Shown piece by piece: positions 7,475 to 16,481 of a DNA stretch of 64,000 nucleotides. The stretch lies in contig NZ_JASZYR010000011.1 in assembly GCF_030316855.1 (NCBI RefSeq), positions 62,001-126,000 of the forward strand, given 5' to 3'. Source of the DNA: Variovorax sp. J22P240. GTDB lineage: Bacteria; Pseudomonadota; Gammaproteobacteria; Burkholderiales; Burkholderiaceae_C. The translations under genes and the position numbers were made by a program. Below the pieces are notes generated by a model, which was not told the DNA's origin, searched no databases, and was given only the letters and a program-made list of their open reading frames with translations. Positions within the stretch are counted from its first letter, which is position 1. Each line of letters starts with the position of its first letter.

Positions 7475-7688
7475 TGAACATCTCCTTTGCGCATCGTCCA
7501 GGCAAGGGACAGAATTTTGACCGTATCACTTGTGACGGCAAGGCACAACGCCCGGCCAGGCGGGCCAGACTCTGCGACACGGCGCTCGCGGTCGAAGATT
7601 ACAGGAACGATCGTGAATGACCCATGGTGTGAGTTGGTTCGAAGGCTACGTTGTCACAATCGCAGACTGCAGAGAACGGAGTGGCTCC

Positions 7689-8603
7689 ATGAACGAATCC
7701 TTCGACGGTGCCGAACTTGCCCTGCTGACCGAGCGCCGCACCCTGTTGTGCCGCATGTGGGCGCTCACCGCGGTCAGCATGGCATCTGGAAGCGCAACAC
7801 TCACAGCCTGCGGCGGGGGTTCCGGCGGGTCGTCATCTTTCGCCCTACCTGTGCCTGCTCCCGCCGCTGCCGCACCTCCTCCATCTCCACCTTCAGCGAC
7901 GCCTGCGCCTTCACCTGGAGCTGCGCCCGCGCCCGCGCCTGGGCCTGCACCCGCACCCGAAGCGCCGTCCCTCGGCGCCCATGCACTCAACTTCAATCTC
8001 GACGGCGTGACGTCCCCGTCGCTGTCAACGCCGGGCATGTCCACGCGCACGACCGGAAGCACACTGTTGACCTGCGTCGGGCGGGGTTTGCTTGCTGCCG
8101 GCACGCCGACGGACAACGCGGGCAATGCCTTCGTCCAACTCGATGTGCCGCACATCTACACGCTCTGGCCAAGCTCGGGAACGGCCTTGTATGCCTGCGA
8201 GAAGGCCCAAGGCGTGGCCGGTCACGCGGTCACCGTGCCAAAGCCGAAAGTCACCGACGAAACGACCCTGAGCGTGATCGAGATCACCAGTGGTGGCTCC
8301 GTGCGCGATGTGCAGTGGCGCGAGGTGCTGTCTGGTCAACCCTTGACCAGTGCCAGTGTCACCACCACCGGCCCCGCGCTGCTCGTCGCATGGTGGTGGG
8401 GCGATGCGGGTGTCGACCTGGACAAGACGGCTGTCCCCAACAACGGCTTCACGGTGGTCGATTCGGTACTGAGGGCCGGTGCGTTGGTGCAGTGCGCCGT
8501 TGCCGTCAGGCAGGTGGGCGTGGCCGGCACCTACAACGTGACCTGGATCTCGACCCCGCAGCAGGGGGCGCAGCTCTGGCTCGTTGCCGTGCAGGCGGGC
8601 TGA
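7689..8603 (+). CDS. Lipoprotein with long Pro/Ala-rich linker, unknown function
   Basis: I do not recognise the family of this 304-residue protein. A hydrophobic segment MWALTAVSMASGSATLTAC ends in a lipobox-like LTAC, followed by a glycine/serine spacer and about 60 residues rich in proline and alanine. A globular domain of about 170 residues contains repeated strands (FVQLDVPHIYTLWP, SVIEITSGG, ALLVAWWWGD). That suggests an outer-membrane-tethered, surface-reaching domain. The start at 7689 is the ATG nearest the hydrophobic segment; the frame stays open to GTG/ATG codons further upstream. It converges on a TTT receptor gene. Confidence 0.55.
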   Translation: MNESFDGAELALLTERRTLLCRMWALTAVSMASGSATLTACGGGSGGSSSFALPVPAPAAAAPPPSPPSATPAPSPGAAPAPAPGPAPAPEAPSLGAHALNFNLDGVTSPSLSTPGMSTRTTGSTLLTCVGRGLLAAGTPTDNAGNAFVQLDVPHIYTLWPSSGTALYACEKAQGVAGHAVTVPKPKVTDETTLSVIEITSGGSVRDVQWREVLSGQPLTSASVTTTGPALLVAWWWGDAGVDLDKTAVPNNGFTVVDSVLRAGALVQCAVAVRQVGVAGTYNVTWISTPQQGAQLWLVAVQAG

Positions 8604-8621
8604 GTTGCCGCGGCTTCACGC

Positions 8622-9596
8622 TCAATCCAGCTTGATGTTCGCCGCCTTGATGACACGCGCCCACTTGTCGACTTCGAGCTTCTGAAAGGCCGCCAACTCG
8701 GCAGGCGTCATGCCTCCGGGTTCAATGCCCTGCTCCACCAGCTTGGACTTCACCTCGGGGTCGTTCACCACCTTGATCAACTCGGTCGAGAGTTTGTCGA
8801 CGATGGGCTTCGGCACGCCCGCGGGCGCAAAGATCGCCTGCCACGAGACCACGCTGAATCCGGGCATGGTTTCGGCAATCGCTGGAATCTCCGGCAGCTG
8901 TGCGGCGCGTTTCTCGGACGTGACTGCGAGGGCGCGCAGCTTGCCTGCCCTGATCTGCGGCAGCGCCGGCGCCAGGTTCTCGAAGATAAGTTCGGGGCCC
9001 TGGCCGGAGAGCAGTCCATTCAAGGACTCGGCGCTGCTCTTGTACGGCACATGCACCATCTTGCCGCCGCTGGTCTGCTCGAAGAACACGCCGGAGAGAT
9101 GCTGAGAAGTGCCGTTGCCAGACGACGCGTAGCTGATGGTGCCAGGCTTGCCCTGGATGGCCGCGACCACGTCCTGAACGGTCTTGAAGGGGCTGTCGGC
9201 GCGCACCACCAGCACGTTCGGCATGGAACCGATCATCGTGATCGGCTGGAAGTTCTTGATGGGGTCGTAGGGCAGCTTCGAAAACAGGCTCACGTTGATG
9301 GCGTGCGAACTGATGGTGCCGCCCTGGATGGTGTAGCCGTCCGGCGCGGCCTTCGCCGTGAAGTCCGTTCCCATTCCTCCGCCCGCGCCCGGCTTGTTCT
9401 CGATCACGAAGCTCGTGCCCAGAGAGGTCGCCGCCTTGGTCGTGACCAGTCGCGCCAGGATGTCGGTGGTTCCTCCCGCTCCGAAAGGCACGATGTAGGT
9501 AATGGGCTTGCTGGGCCACTTGTCCTGTGCCTGGAGGGGCATCAAGGCAGAAGCGGCGGCAACGAAGGCCCCGCACAGCATGATTCGACGTTGCAT
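8622..9596 (-). CDS. Tripartite tricarboxylate (TTT/Bug) family solute receptor
   Basis: This 324-residue periplasmic binding protein of the Bug family has a signal peptide (MQRRIMLCGAFVAAASALMPLQAQ) and the family hallmarks KPITYIVPFGAGGTTDILAR and FVIENKPGAGGGMGTDFTAK. Such receptors capture carboxylates for TctAB-type permeases, but no tctA/tctB lies nearby. The start at 9596 has AGGAG 7 nt upstream. It diverges from a lytic transglycosylase gene. The ligand is unknown. Confidence 0.88.
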   Translation of the reverse strand: MQRRIMLCGAFVAAASALMPLQAQDKWPSKPITYIVPFGAGGTTDILARLVTTKAATSLGTSFVIENKPGAGGGMGTDFTAKAAPDGYTIQGGTISSHAINVSLFSKLPYDPIKNFQPITMIGSMPNVLVVRADSPFKTVQDVVAAIQGKPGTISYASSGNGTSQHLSGVFFEQTSGGKMVHVPYKSSAESLNGLLSGQGPELIFENLAPALPQIRAGKLRALAVTSEKRAAQLPEIPAIAETMPGFSVVSWQAIFAPAGVPKPIVDKLSTELIKVVNDPEVKSKLVEQGIEPGGMTPAELAAFQKLEVDKWARVIKAANIKLD

Positions 9597-9754
9597 AGGT
9601 GTCTCCTGATAGCCGGCGGAGCTTCGCAGTTCCGTGGTGCGATGGGTCCTCGCGGAAATCCTGATGCGCTCTGGCGAATTCGTCACCATTTCCTACTCTC
9701 GGGCTGGGGAATGGCGAACTTCGCCGTCTCTGCATGGAGGTGAGAATCCCGGTC

Positions 9755-11089
9755 ATGCACCTAAGCCTCTTTCCGTCGCCGCGTTTCTCCCGTGCCGCGC
9801 GCTTCGCCCTGATGGCGGCTGCGATCGCCCTTCTGGGCGCATGCGCGTCCGCGCCCTCCACGGCCCCGTCCACAGCACCATCACCGCCATCGACCGCGAG
9901 CGCGCGCGCGGCACCGGTGCTCCCGCCGCCAAAGCCGGCGCCAGCCGCCGCGAGCGACACCGAATTGAACAAGGGCTTCGAACAATGGGTCGCAGCCTTC
10001 CGCACCAGCGCGCGAGCAGGCGGCATCAGCGAAGCGACGCTGCGCACTGCATTCGACAACGTCCAGTTCCTGCCACGCGTCATTGAACTCGACCGCGCGC
10101 AGCCCGAGTTCACGCGCACCGTCTGGGACTACCTTGACAACACCGTGACCGCCCAACGCGTCGCGCTGGGCCAGGACAAGCTGCTGCAGGTGCGCGCCGA
10201 AGCCGATGCGGCGGCCCGGCGCTATGGCGTGCCGCCGAGCATCCTGGTCGCCATCTGGGGCATGGAAAGCAACTACGGCGGCAACTACGGCAGCACGCCC
10301 ACCATCGACGCGCTGGCGACGCTCGGCTTCGAGGGGCGCCGCGAGGACTGGGCGCGTCAGCAGTTGCTTGCGGCATTGAAGATCCTCGACAAGGGCGACA
10401 TCGACCGCGAACACATGATCGGCTCCTGGGCGGGCGCCATGGGCCAGACGCAATTCCTGCCATCGAACTTTCTGGCCTACGCAGTGGATGCCGACGGCGA
10501 CGGCCGGCGCGACATCTGGGGCAGCATGGCCGACGTCATGGCTTCGACCGCGAACTTTCTCTCGCGCTCGGGCTGGCAGGCGGACAAGCCTTGGGGCGTA
10601 GAGGTTCGCTTGCCGACTGGCTTCGACTACGGCCGCGCCGACCCCGCGGTGCGCCAGCCCTCCGCTCAATGGGCGACCGAGGGGGTGCAGGCCGTGAGCG
10701 GTCAGCCACTGCCGGAGTTCGCCGACGGAACGATCCTGCTGCCTGCGGGCGCGCGAGGGCCGGCCTTCCTGGTCGGGCCGAACTTCCGGGCGATCCTGCG
10801 CTACAACAACTCGACCAGCTACGCGCTGGCCGTCAGTCTCCTCGCGCAACGCCTCGCCGGCGGCCCCGACGTGCAGTCGCCCTGGCCGCGCGATCTGGCT
10901 GCTCTCTCGCGCAGCCAGATGATCGAGCTCCAGACCGCGCTCAACCAGCGCGGCTTTGCCAGCGGAGCGCCCGATGGCGTGATGGGCCCCGCAACCCGTG
11001 AAGGCGTGCGCGGCTATCAACGCAGTGTCGGCTTGCCTGCAGACGGCTATCCGAGCGCGGAGTTGCTTCAGCGCCTGCAGCAGCGCTAG
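9755..11089 (+). CDS. Membrane-bound lytic murein transglycosylase, MltB type
   Basis: This 444-residue lipoprotein has a lipobox IALLGAC (about residue 29-35), a Pro/Ala-rich linker and an SLT_3 catalytic domain with AIWGMESNYGGNYG. The glutamate in that segment is the expected catalytic residue. The conserved GSWAGAMGQTQFLPSNF follows. A peptidoglycan-binding domain of about 60 residues closes the C-terminus (LQTALNQRGFASGAPDGVMG). It cleaves peptidoglycan glycan strands at the outer membrane. The start at 9755 has GGAGGTGAG about 10 nt upstream; ATG 9734 overlaps that site. Confidence 0.88.
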   Translation: MHLSLFPSPRFSRAARFALMAAAIALLGACASAPSTAPSTAPSPPSTASARAAPVLPPPKPAPAAASDTELNKGFEQWVAAFRTSARAGGISEATLRTAFDNVQFLPRVIELDRAQPEFTRTVWDYLDNTVTAQRVALGQDKLLQVRAEADAAARRYGVPPSILVAIWGMESNYGGNYGSTPTIDALATLGFEGRREDWARQQLLAALKILDKGDIDREHMIGSWAGAMGQTQFLPSNFLAYAVDADGDGRRDIWGSMADVMASTANFLSRSGWQADKPWGVEVRLPTGFDYGRADPAVRQPSAQWATEGVQAVSGQPLPEFADGTILLPAGARGPAFLVGPNFRAILRYNNSTSYALAVSLLAQRLAGGPDVQSPWPRDLAALSRSQMIELQTALNQRGFASGAPDGVMGPATREGVRGYQRSVGLPADGYPSAELLQRLQQR

Positions 11090-11123
11090 CCTTGGCCTTC
11101 CCTCTCATCCACTCGACACCCCG

Positions 11124-11561
11124 ATGACCGAAATCCACAAACGAATCGCGGACAGCTTCCATGCACAAGGGCTGATGTCGACCATCGGTGCAAGCCTTGC
11201 CCTGGTCGCAGATGGCGAGGTTCACATCGAGATGCCGTTCTCGATCGGCCTTTCTCAGCAGCATGGGTATGTGCATGCCGGCGCGGTCACGAGCATCGTG
11301 GACAGCGCATGCGGGTACGCAGCGTTGACGAAGGCGCCATCCGGGTTCGAGGTCGTCACGGCGGAGTTCAAGATCAACTTCGTGCGGCCCGCCGTCGGCC
11401 ATCGCTTCCTGGCGATCGGCAGGGTGCAGAACGCGGGGAAGCTCCTCACCGTTTGCTCTGGCGAAGTCCGGGCCTTCTCCGGCACCGGGGATGCCCACAA
11501 GGTGGTCGCCTTCATGCAGGCCACCGTTGTCAACGTTCAGCGGGAAGCGTCAGCTGCCTGA
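11124..11561 (+). CDS. PaaI-family hotdog thioesterase
   Basis: This 145-residue protein has a hotdog fold with the segment QQHGYVHAGAVTSIVDSACG (about residues 46-65), which holds the HGxxHAG and catalytic Asp positions of the PaaI/YdiI thioesterases. It probably hydrolyses an acyl- or aromatic-CoA ester. It is separate from the paa locus and follows the lytic transglycosylase by 34 nt. Its 3' end overlaps the convergent serine hydrolase gene by 12 bp. Confidence 0.82.
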   Translation: MTEIHKRIADSFHAQGLMSTIGASLALVADGEVHIEMPFSIGLSQQHGYVHAGAVTSIVDSACGYAALTKAPSGFEVVTAEFKINFVRPAVGHRFLAIGRVQNAGKLLTVCSGEVRAFSGTGDAHKVVAFMQATVVNVQREASAA

Positions 11562-12761
11562 CCCGGCCGCAGCCTCGTCATCGACGGCTTTCTGCACCGC
11601 CTTGTAAAAGGTCTCTCTCGCCTCGCTCGCGGTGCGGTCCGTCGCGCCTCCAGCCCAGTCGGCGTTGGACGCGATCACGAGCTTGCGCTTCGGATCGATG
11701 AAGATGCCTTGGCCGAAGATGCCGCGCGCTGCAAAGGTGCCGTCGGCGTATGTCCACCACTGGTAACCGTAGCCGCGGCCGGGCCGGCCGATGCTCGCGC
11801 GCTCGGTCGTGGCGGATTCCAGCCAGCCTTCCGGCACGATGCTCTGGGCATCGACACGGGCACCGTTGAGAATGAAGAGCCCGAAGCGCGCGAAGTCCCG
11901 TGTCGCAGCCTGAATGCAGCAGCCGCTGATCTCCTGGCCGGTTCGGCTGAGGAGCCAGGTGGCCTGCTGCTCCATGCCGGCTGGCGCCCAGACCTTCTCC
12001 GAGAGGTACGACGCCAAGGGCCTTTGCGTCGCCCGGCCGACCAGGATGCCGACGAGATTGGTTTCTCCGGTGCTGTAGTTCCAGCGCGTGCCGGGCGGCA
12101 CCTCGCGCGGAAGACGTCGAAGGTAGCTCACGAGTGCATCGACGCCTTCCTCGGGTTGATGGTTGTTGAACCGCGCCACGTCCGAGTTCGGATCGGCATA
12201 GTCCTCGTTCCATCGGACGCCCGAAGTCATCGTCAGAAGCTGACGAATGCTGACGTCGTCGTACGCCGAACCTTTCATCTCGGGGATGTAGTCGCTGACC
12301 TTGTCTTCCATGCTCCGGATGAAGCCGTCACGGATGGCGGCGCCGACCAAGGTGGAGGTGATGGACTTGGCCACCGAAAAGCTCGTCCACCGCCCGCTGC
12401 CGTCGAAGCCCAGGCCGTAGCGCTCCAGTCGGAGCTTTCCGTCATGCAAGATCAGGAGGGCCGCGCTGCGTTGGCCGGCCATGTAGGCGTCGAGGTCGAG
12501 CGGCAGCTTCAACGGCGGGCCCGGAGGCAGCGGCATCGGATGGTCTCCAGCCTTCACGATGCGCGATTTCGCCAGTATGGGCAGCCGATCCAGTGCTCGA
12601 AATGCCGCATCGCGCTGGGGCTGGCTCCAGAACAGCAGGTCGCGGTTGGTGGGCAGCGTCGCCAGCAGTCCGCGCGTCTCCTTGTCGAGGCTGAACCAGC
12701 CCACGCTTCCAATTGCCGCGAGGGCGACCAGCGCCCCGAGGGCGATCGTCTTGATCTTCAT
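11550..12761 (-). CDS. Serine hydrolase of the beta-lactamase class C / esterase family
   Basis: This 403-residue protein has an N-terminal membrane anchor or signal (MKIKTIALGALVALAAIGSV) and the serine-acylase signature SFSVAKSITS (SxxK at about residue 132-135). It also has a YST segment (WNYSTGETNLVG) at the Tyr position and GYGYQWW nearer the C-terminus. Family members are penicillin-binding-protein-like esterases, aminohydrolases or lactamases; nothing here shows true beta-lactamase activity. GGAGG lies 6 nt before the ATG. The 3' end overlaps the opposing thioesterase gene. Confidence 0.8.
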   Translation of the reverse strand: MKIKTIALGALVALAAIGSVGWFSLDKETRGLLATLPTNRDLLFWSQPQRDAAFRALDRLPILAKSRIVKAGDHPMPLPPGPPLKLPLDLDAYMAGQRSAALLILHDGKLRLERYGLGFDGSGRWTSFSVAKSITSTLVGAAIRDGFIRSMEDKVSDYIPEMKGSAYDDVSIRQLLTMTSGVRWNEDYADPNSDVARFNNHQPEEGVDALVSYLRRLPREVPPGTRWNYSTGETNLVGILVGRATQRPLASYLSEKVWAPAGMEQQATWLLSRTGQEISGCCIQAATRDFARFGLFILNGARVDAQSIVPEGWLESATTERASIGRPGRGYGYQWWTYADGTFAARGIFGQGIFIDPKRKLVIASNADWAGGATDRTASEARETFYKAVQKAVDDEAAAGSGS

Positions 12762-12933
12762 CTCCTACCTCCTGAACGACGGTGACGATAGACCGGATTG
12801 GACACGATGCGCCTTTTCGTTTCGTGCGCAGCAGAGGGCGTGCAGGCTTCGCGCACGCCGCGAGTCGGGTTTCCCCGGTAGGCGCCCCCATCTGCGGCCC
12901 TTACCGTTGCGGCCTTCTGGAGGAGACAAGACC

Positions 12934-14724
12934 ATGATGCGTACTGCCTGGTGGGTAGCGGCGTGTGCCGCGCTTCTTTCTCAGACACCGTGCTGGGCGC
13001 ACGGGCGCACGGCGGACCTCGAGCGGAACACGCACTTCGGGAAGATCGTCGGCGTCGACGATTCCGACGTCTCAGGGACCTACGCATGGAAAGGCGTGCC
13101 CTTCGCGAAGCCGCCCGTGGGCAACCTGCGCTGGAAGGCCCCGGTCGACCCGGACCGCTGGAATCGGACGAGGGCAACGCAGCAGTTCGGCAATGCGTGT
13201 GCGCAGTACGGCCGCATCTATGGCCCCGGCGCCAACAACCGCCATGACGCGACGATCGGCACCACGCTGAACCAGGCGGTTGGCAGCGAGGATTGCCTGT
13301 ATCTGAACATCTGGCGTCCGGCGAAGGATGACCGCAAGGGTCGCGACAGGGACAACGACAGGGGCCGCGGCAATGACAAGGACGACGATCTGCCCGTGAT
13401 CGTCTTCGTCCACGGCGGCAGCGATGTGTCCGGCTACACGGCGGACCCGGTCTACGACGGGGCCGCGCTCGCCAAGGCGGCGCATGCGGTCGTCGTGACG
13501 GTGAACTACCGCGTCGGCATCTTCGGCTTCCTGGATCTGCCGCAACTCAGGGCCGGCACGAATGGCGTGGGAGACTCCGGCAACTTCGCCTTGCTCGACA
13601 TCATCAAGGCGCTCGAGTTCGTTCGCCGCGACATCGATGCGTTCGGCGGCGACCCGCGCAACATCACCCTGATGGGCCAATCGGCGGGAGCCATCAATGT
13701 CTACGCGCTGCAGACGTCCCCGTTGGTCACGAACGCGCGTCACCGCCTCTTCCATCGCGTGGTGCCGCTCAGCGGCGGCATATCGCTGGCGACGAACCTG
13801 CCCCCAGGCCGCTTCCCCACGCTCAGTCCGCAATCGACATACGTGGCCCAGGGCAGTGCCTTGCTCAGCAACCAGCTGATCGCCGACGGCCTCGCCACCG
13901 ATGCCGCGTCGGCCGCCGCCTACGCGGCCAGCCAGACGCCCGAGCAGATCGCGGCCTATCTGCGCTCGAAGAGTCCGGCGGCGCTCTTCACCACGTTACT
14001 TACCAAGCTATCGCTGCTCGGACTCGCGGGATCGGGTCCGATCCCCGACGGCATCGTGGTGCCGGTCGACCCGATCGCCGCGATCCAGGCCGGCAACTAT
14101 CTGCGCGTGCCTGTTCTTGCGGGAAACACACGTGACGAAGCCAAGCTGTTCCCCAGCTTCCTGGCGCTTTCGCCTGCGCTCGGTGGCGTCAGCGGTCGAT
14201 TGGTGAACGATGCAACGCTGTTTTCAACGCAGTTCAGCTACCAGCCCGACGGCCCGCCCACGGTGAGCATCGAGCAGTGGATTCCGGCGCAATACCTTTC
14301 GGTGGCGACGCCGGTCACGGGCTTCAACGCGAGGACCGACCTGCTGAACCAGCTCTTCTTCATCGCCAGCCGCGACAACGTCCTCAACGCGCTCAAGGCG
14401 CAGCAGAACGACGTCTGGTATTACCGCTTCGACTGGGACGAGGAGCCAGCGCCCTGGAATGACATTTACGGCGCTGCGCACGCGTTCGATCTGTCCTTCA
14501 TCTTCGGCAATTTCGGACCCTCGCTGTTCTCGAACGTCGCGAATTCCACGGCCAACAAGCCGGGCCGGCTGGATCTGTCCGACGCGATGATGAAGAGTCT
14601 GGGCGCCTTTGCCAGGCGGGGCGATCCAAACGCGCCGGCCGCCCTGGGCGTCACCTGGCGCCCCTGGCCCTCGACGCTCATCTTCGACGCCACTCCGACG
14701 GGCAAGGTCATTTCACTTCAATAG
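12934..14724 (+). CDS. Type B carboxylesterase/lipase family protein
   Basis: This 596-residue exported alpha/beta hydrolase has a signal peptide ending near CWAHG. Family marks are GTYAWKGVPFAKPPVGNLRW, EDCLYLNIWRP, VIVFVHGGSD and the nucleophile elbow TLMGQSAGAIN (GQSAG where GESAG is usual). The acid region is NTRDEAKLF and the catalytic-His region GAAHAFDLSFIFG. A 20-residue insertion rich in Arg/Asp/Lys (about residues 131-151) breaks the domain after LNIWRP. The ATG is set by GGAGGAGA. The 3' end overlaps the opposing DUF883-type gene by 7 bp. The substrate is unknown. Confidence 0.85.
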   Translation: MMRTAWWVAACAALLSQTPCWAHGRTADLERNTHFGKIVGVDDSDVSGTYAWKGVPFAKPPVGNLRWKAPVDPDRWNRTRATQQFGNACAQYGRIYGPGANNRHDATIGTTLNQAVGSEDCLYLNIWRPAKDDRKGRDRDNDRGRGNDKDDDLPVIVFVHGGSDVSGYTADPVYDGAALAKAAHAVVVTVNYRVGIFGFLDLPQLRAGTNGVGDSGNFALLDIIKALEFVRRDIDAFGGDPRNITLMGQSAGAINVYALQTSPLVTNARHRLFHRVVPLSGGISLATNLPPGRFPTLSPQSTYVAQGSALLSNQLIADGLATDAASAAAYAASQTPEQIAAYLRSKSPAALFTTLLTKLSLLGLAGSGPIPDGIVVPVDPIAAIQAGNYLRVPVLAGNTRDEAKLFPSFLALSPALGGVSGRLVNDATLFSTQFSYQPDGPPTVSIEQWIPAQYLSVATPVTGFNARTDLLNQLFFIASRDNVLNALKAQQNDVWYYRFDWDEEPAPWNDIYGAAHAFDLSFIFGNFGPSLFSNVANSTANKPGRLDLSDAMMKSLGAFARRGDPNAPAALGVTWRPWPSTLIFDATPTGKVISLQ

Positions 14725-15011
14725 GCATCGTAGGAGCGCCCAGTCACGCGTTCCCGCCGCGGGCGGCCCCTGGTCAGGAACAGGGTCAGCAAGGAACTCG
14801 CTGCCGCGGCGATCATCACGGCTTGCATGGGCTGCCTGTCGACGAAACCACACGTCGTATCGAGCGCCTGATCCCAAAGCCCCCTCAGGGTACGGGCGGG
14901 CTCGGCAAGCCGCTTCGCCGGCAGCGTCTTGGCGATGACCTGTGCGTCATCCACGACCGCACTCACTTCGTCCGCGACGGTTGGCGTCGCATCGAGACTG
15001 TATAAATTCAT
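14718..15011 (-). CDS. DUF883/YqjD-ElaB-like membrane-anchored protein
   Basis: This 97-residue protein has a helical hydrophilic N-terminal part and a C-terminal membrane anchor DRQPMQAVMIAAAASSLLTL ending in a basic tail. That matches the architecture of YqjD/ElaB/DUF883 proteins, which tether ribosomes to the inner membrane in stationary phase in E. coli. The start at 15011 has AAGGAGT 5 nt upstream. The sequence is divergent, so the family call is by architecture. Its end overlaps the convergent carboxylesterase gene. Confidence 0.6.
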   Translation of the reverse strand: MNLYSLDATPTVADEVSAVVDDAQVIAKTLPAKRLAEPARTLRGLWDQALDTTCGFVDRQPMQAVMIAAAASSLLTLFLTRGRPRRERVTGRSYDAY

Positions 15012-15128
15012 CGAGACTCCTTTGCTGCCAGGATTGACAGCCTTCGAATGAAGCATGGAGTCCGGGCGCAATATGAATGTCAGGGCGAAGGGATGCGCGA
15101 TGTAGGAGCAATCTGCCCTGCACCTCAC

Positions 15129-16136
15129 CTAGCCCTGCCGCGTCAGATCGCGATCGCTGGTCACGGCGAAATAGAACCACTCGGTGCCCGGCAGTGCCTC
15201 CGCATTCGGAAACACGATGAAGCCATCGCGGTCGGCATGCAGAACGCTGCCGTCCTCGCGCACGCCGATGGGCTCGCCGCTGGCGACCGGATCGAAGGTG
15301 GCCCACTCGCGCACGAACTGGTCGTCCTCGTGATGGCGGTCGGTCACGCTGACGAGCCGCAGCAGCGCGGGCGGCGAAGGCGGCTGCGCGGCCGGATCGA
15401 GCTCGATCATGCCCAGCAGGCGCAGCGCCGAAAGAATGGCCGCATGCGCCACATCGGGCGCGGCGGGGTCCTCGTGCTGCCCGCATTCGAGCGTGACGCC
15501 GTAGCCGCCGCGGCTGCGCATGTACTCGTTGGTGCCCCAGCCGAAGGCCAGTGCGGCATCGTCCGCCGGTTGCCCGCCCGCTCGCTGAGCGAGCCCCGCG
15601 GCGTAGATGTCGAGCCAGCCTTCGACGACGCGCGAGGTCCGGAGGTGGAGCGCAAGCTGGCCTTCCTCGAAAGCGCGCGCAAAGGGTTCGAGCGTGCCGG
15701 TGTTGTTGCGCGGGCCGATCATCGCGAAGGCTTCGCCCTCGCTCTGGAACGAATGCAGATCCAGCAGCACCTCGTGCCGGTCGAGCAGCGGGCACAGCAG
15801 GTTGGTGATGCGGGCTTCGTAGTCTGCCGGCTCGTCGCCCGGCCGGGTCGGACGGAACAGCCGGTTGAGGTTGCGTTCGCCCTCGCGCCTCAGCAGCCGC
15901 CGCGCGAGCGGGTTCGCGACGGGCACCAGAGTCAGTTGTCCGCACCGCAAGTGCAATGCCCCCGAACCCAGCTCGGCGACCACGCGCTCGATGCCGATGG
16001 TGCCGCAGGTCTCGTCGCCGTGCACGCCGCCCAGCACGATCAACCGCGGCCCGGGCTGCAAGGCCGAGAAGCCGTGGATGCGAAGGGTGTCGTTGGCGGC
16101 GGACTCGGTGCGGGGGGCTGTCATCTCGTCGGCCAT
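15129..16136 (-). CDS. Succinylglutamate desuccinylase/aspartoacylase family protein
   Basis: This 335-residue zinc hydrolase of the M14-like AstE/AspA family has its zinc site in LIVLGGVHGDETCG (His and Glu of HxxE, about residues 33-46) and in LLDLHSFQSEG (third ligand His, about residue 126). The arginine-bearing GERNLNRLFRP segment for substrate carboxylate binding is also present. A C-terminal beta-domain of about 100 residues follows. The natural substrate cannot be read from sequence; ast operon genes are absent. It diverges from a small hydrophilic protein. Confidence 0.8.
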   Translation of the reverse strand: MADEMTAPRTESAANDTLRIHGFSALQPGPRLIVLGGVHGDETCGTIGIERVVAELGSGALHLRCGQLTLVPVANPLARRLLRREGERNLNRLFRPTRPGDEPADYEARITNLLCPLLDRHEVLLDLHSFQSEGEAFAMIGPRNNTGTLEPFARAFEEGQLALHLRTSRVVEGWLDIYAAGLAQRAGGQPADDAALAFGWGTNEYMRSRGGYGVTLECGQHEDPAAPDVAHAAILSALRLLGMIELDPAAQPPSPPALLRLVSVTDRHHEDDQFVREWATFDPVASGEPIGVREDGSVLHADRDGFIVFPNAEALPGTEWFYFAVTSDRDLTRQG

Positions 16137-16164
16137 CCTACAACGCGTCGTAGGGCGGTCCTAC
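16137..16164. promoter_or_regulatory. Alternating CCTAC/GTAGG inverted-repeat array
   Basis: The order is CCTAC, 8 nt, GTAGG, 5 nt, CCTAC, so the middle arm can pair with either flank. It lies immediately upstream of the aspartoacylase start and in the divergent promoter region. A role is unproven. Confidence 0.3.
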
Positions 16165-16217
16165 CGTGTTTGCCGCCATACCGTGCGACAACCTGGGGCA
16201 TGTCACAGGAGCAAGCC

Positions 16218-16481
16218 ATGGCCACCAGGAAGACCCCCGACCCCGCGAAGACCGATGCGCTCAAGGACGCGGGCGGAGGCAAGACCAAGGTCGAGCAGGG
16301 CGGCGAGTCCGCGCCCCGTCTTCCGCACGAGCACGATCAGTCTTCAGACAGTCAGCAGAACCAGGACGGCACGGCGCCGCGTGTGGGCCGCCAGGCTTTC
16401 AATGACGTCGAGCGCGGTGTGGTCGACACCGATCGCGGCCCGGAGGCGGACCGCGTGTACAACGACAAGGTCAAGCGCTGA
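16218..16481 (+). CDS. Small hydrophilic, probably disordered protein
   Basis: This 87-residue protein is almost entirely polar (TPDPAKTDALKDAGGGKTKV, then a Gln/Asp-rich centre and a charged tail). No domain is recognised. The composition is that of stress-related disordered proteins, which is only a suggestion. The start at 16218 is set by AGGAGC 6 nt upstream; an ATG at 16200 lacks a site. The last 11 bp overlap the 3' end of the opposing rpe gene. Confidence 0.55.
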   Translation: MATRKTPDPAKTDALKDAGGGKTKVEQGGESAPRLPHEHDQSSDSQQNQDGTAPRVGRQAFNDVERGVVDTDRGPEADRVYNDKVKR

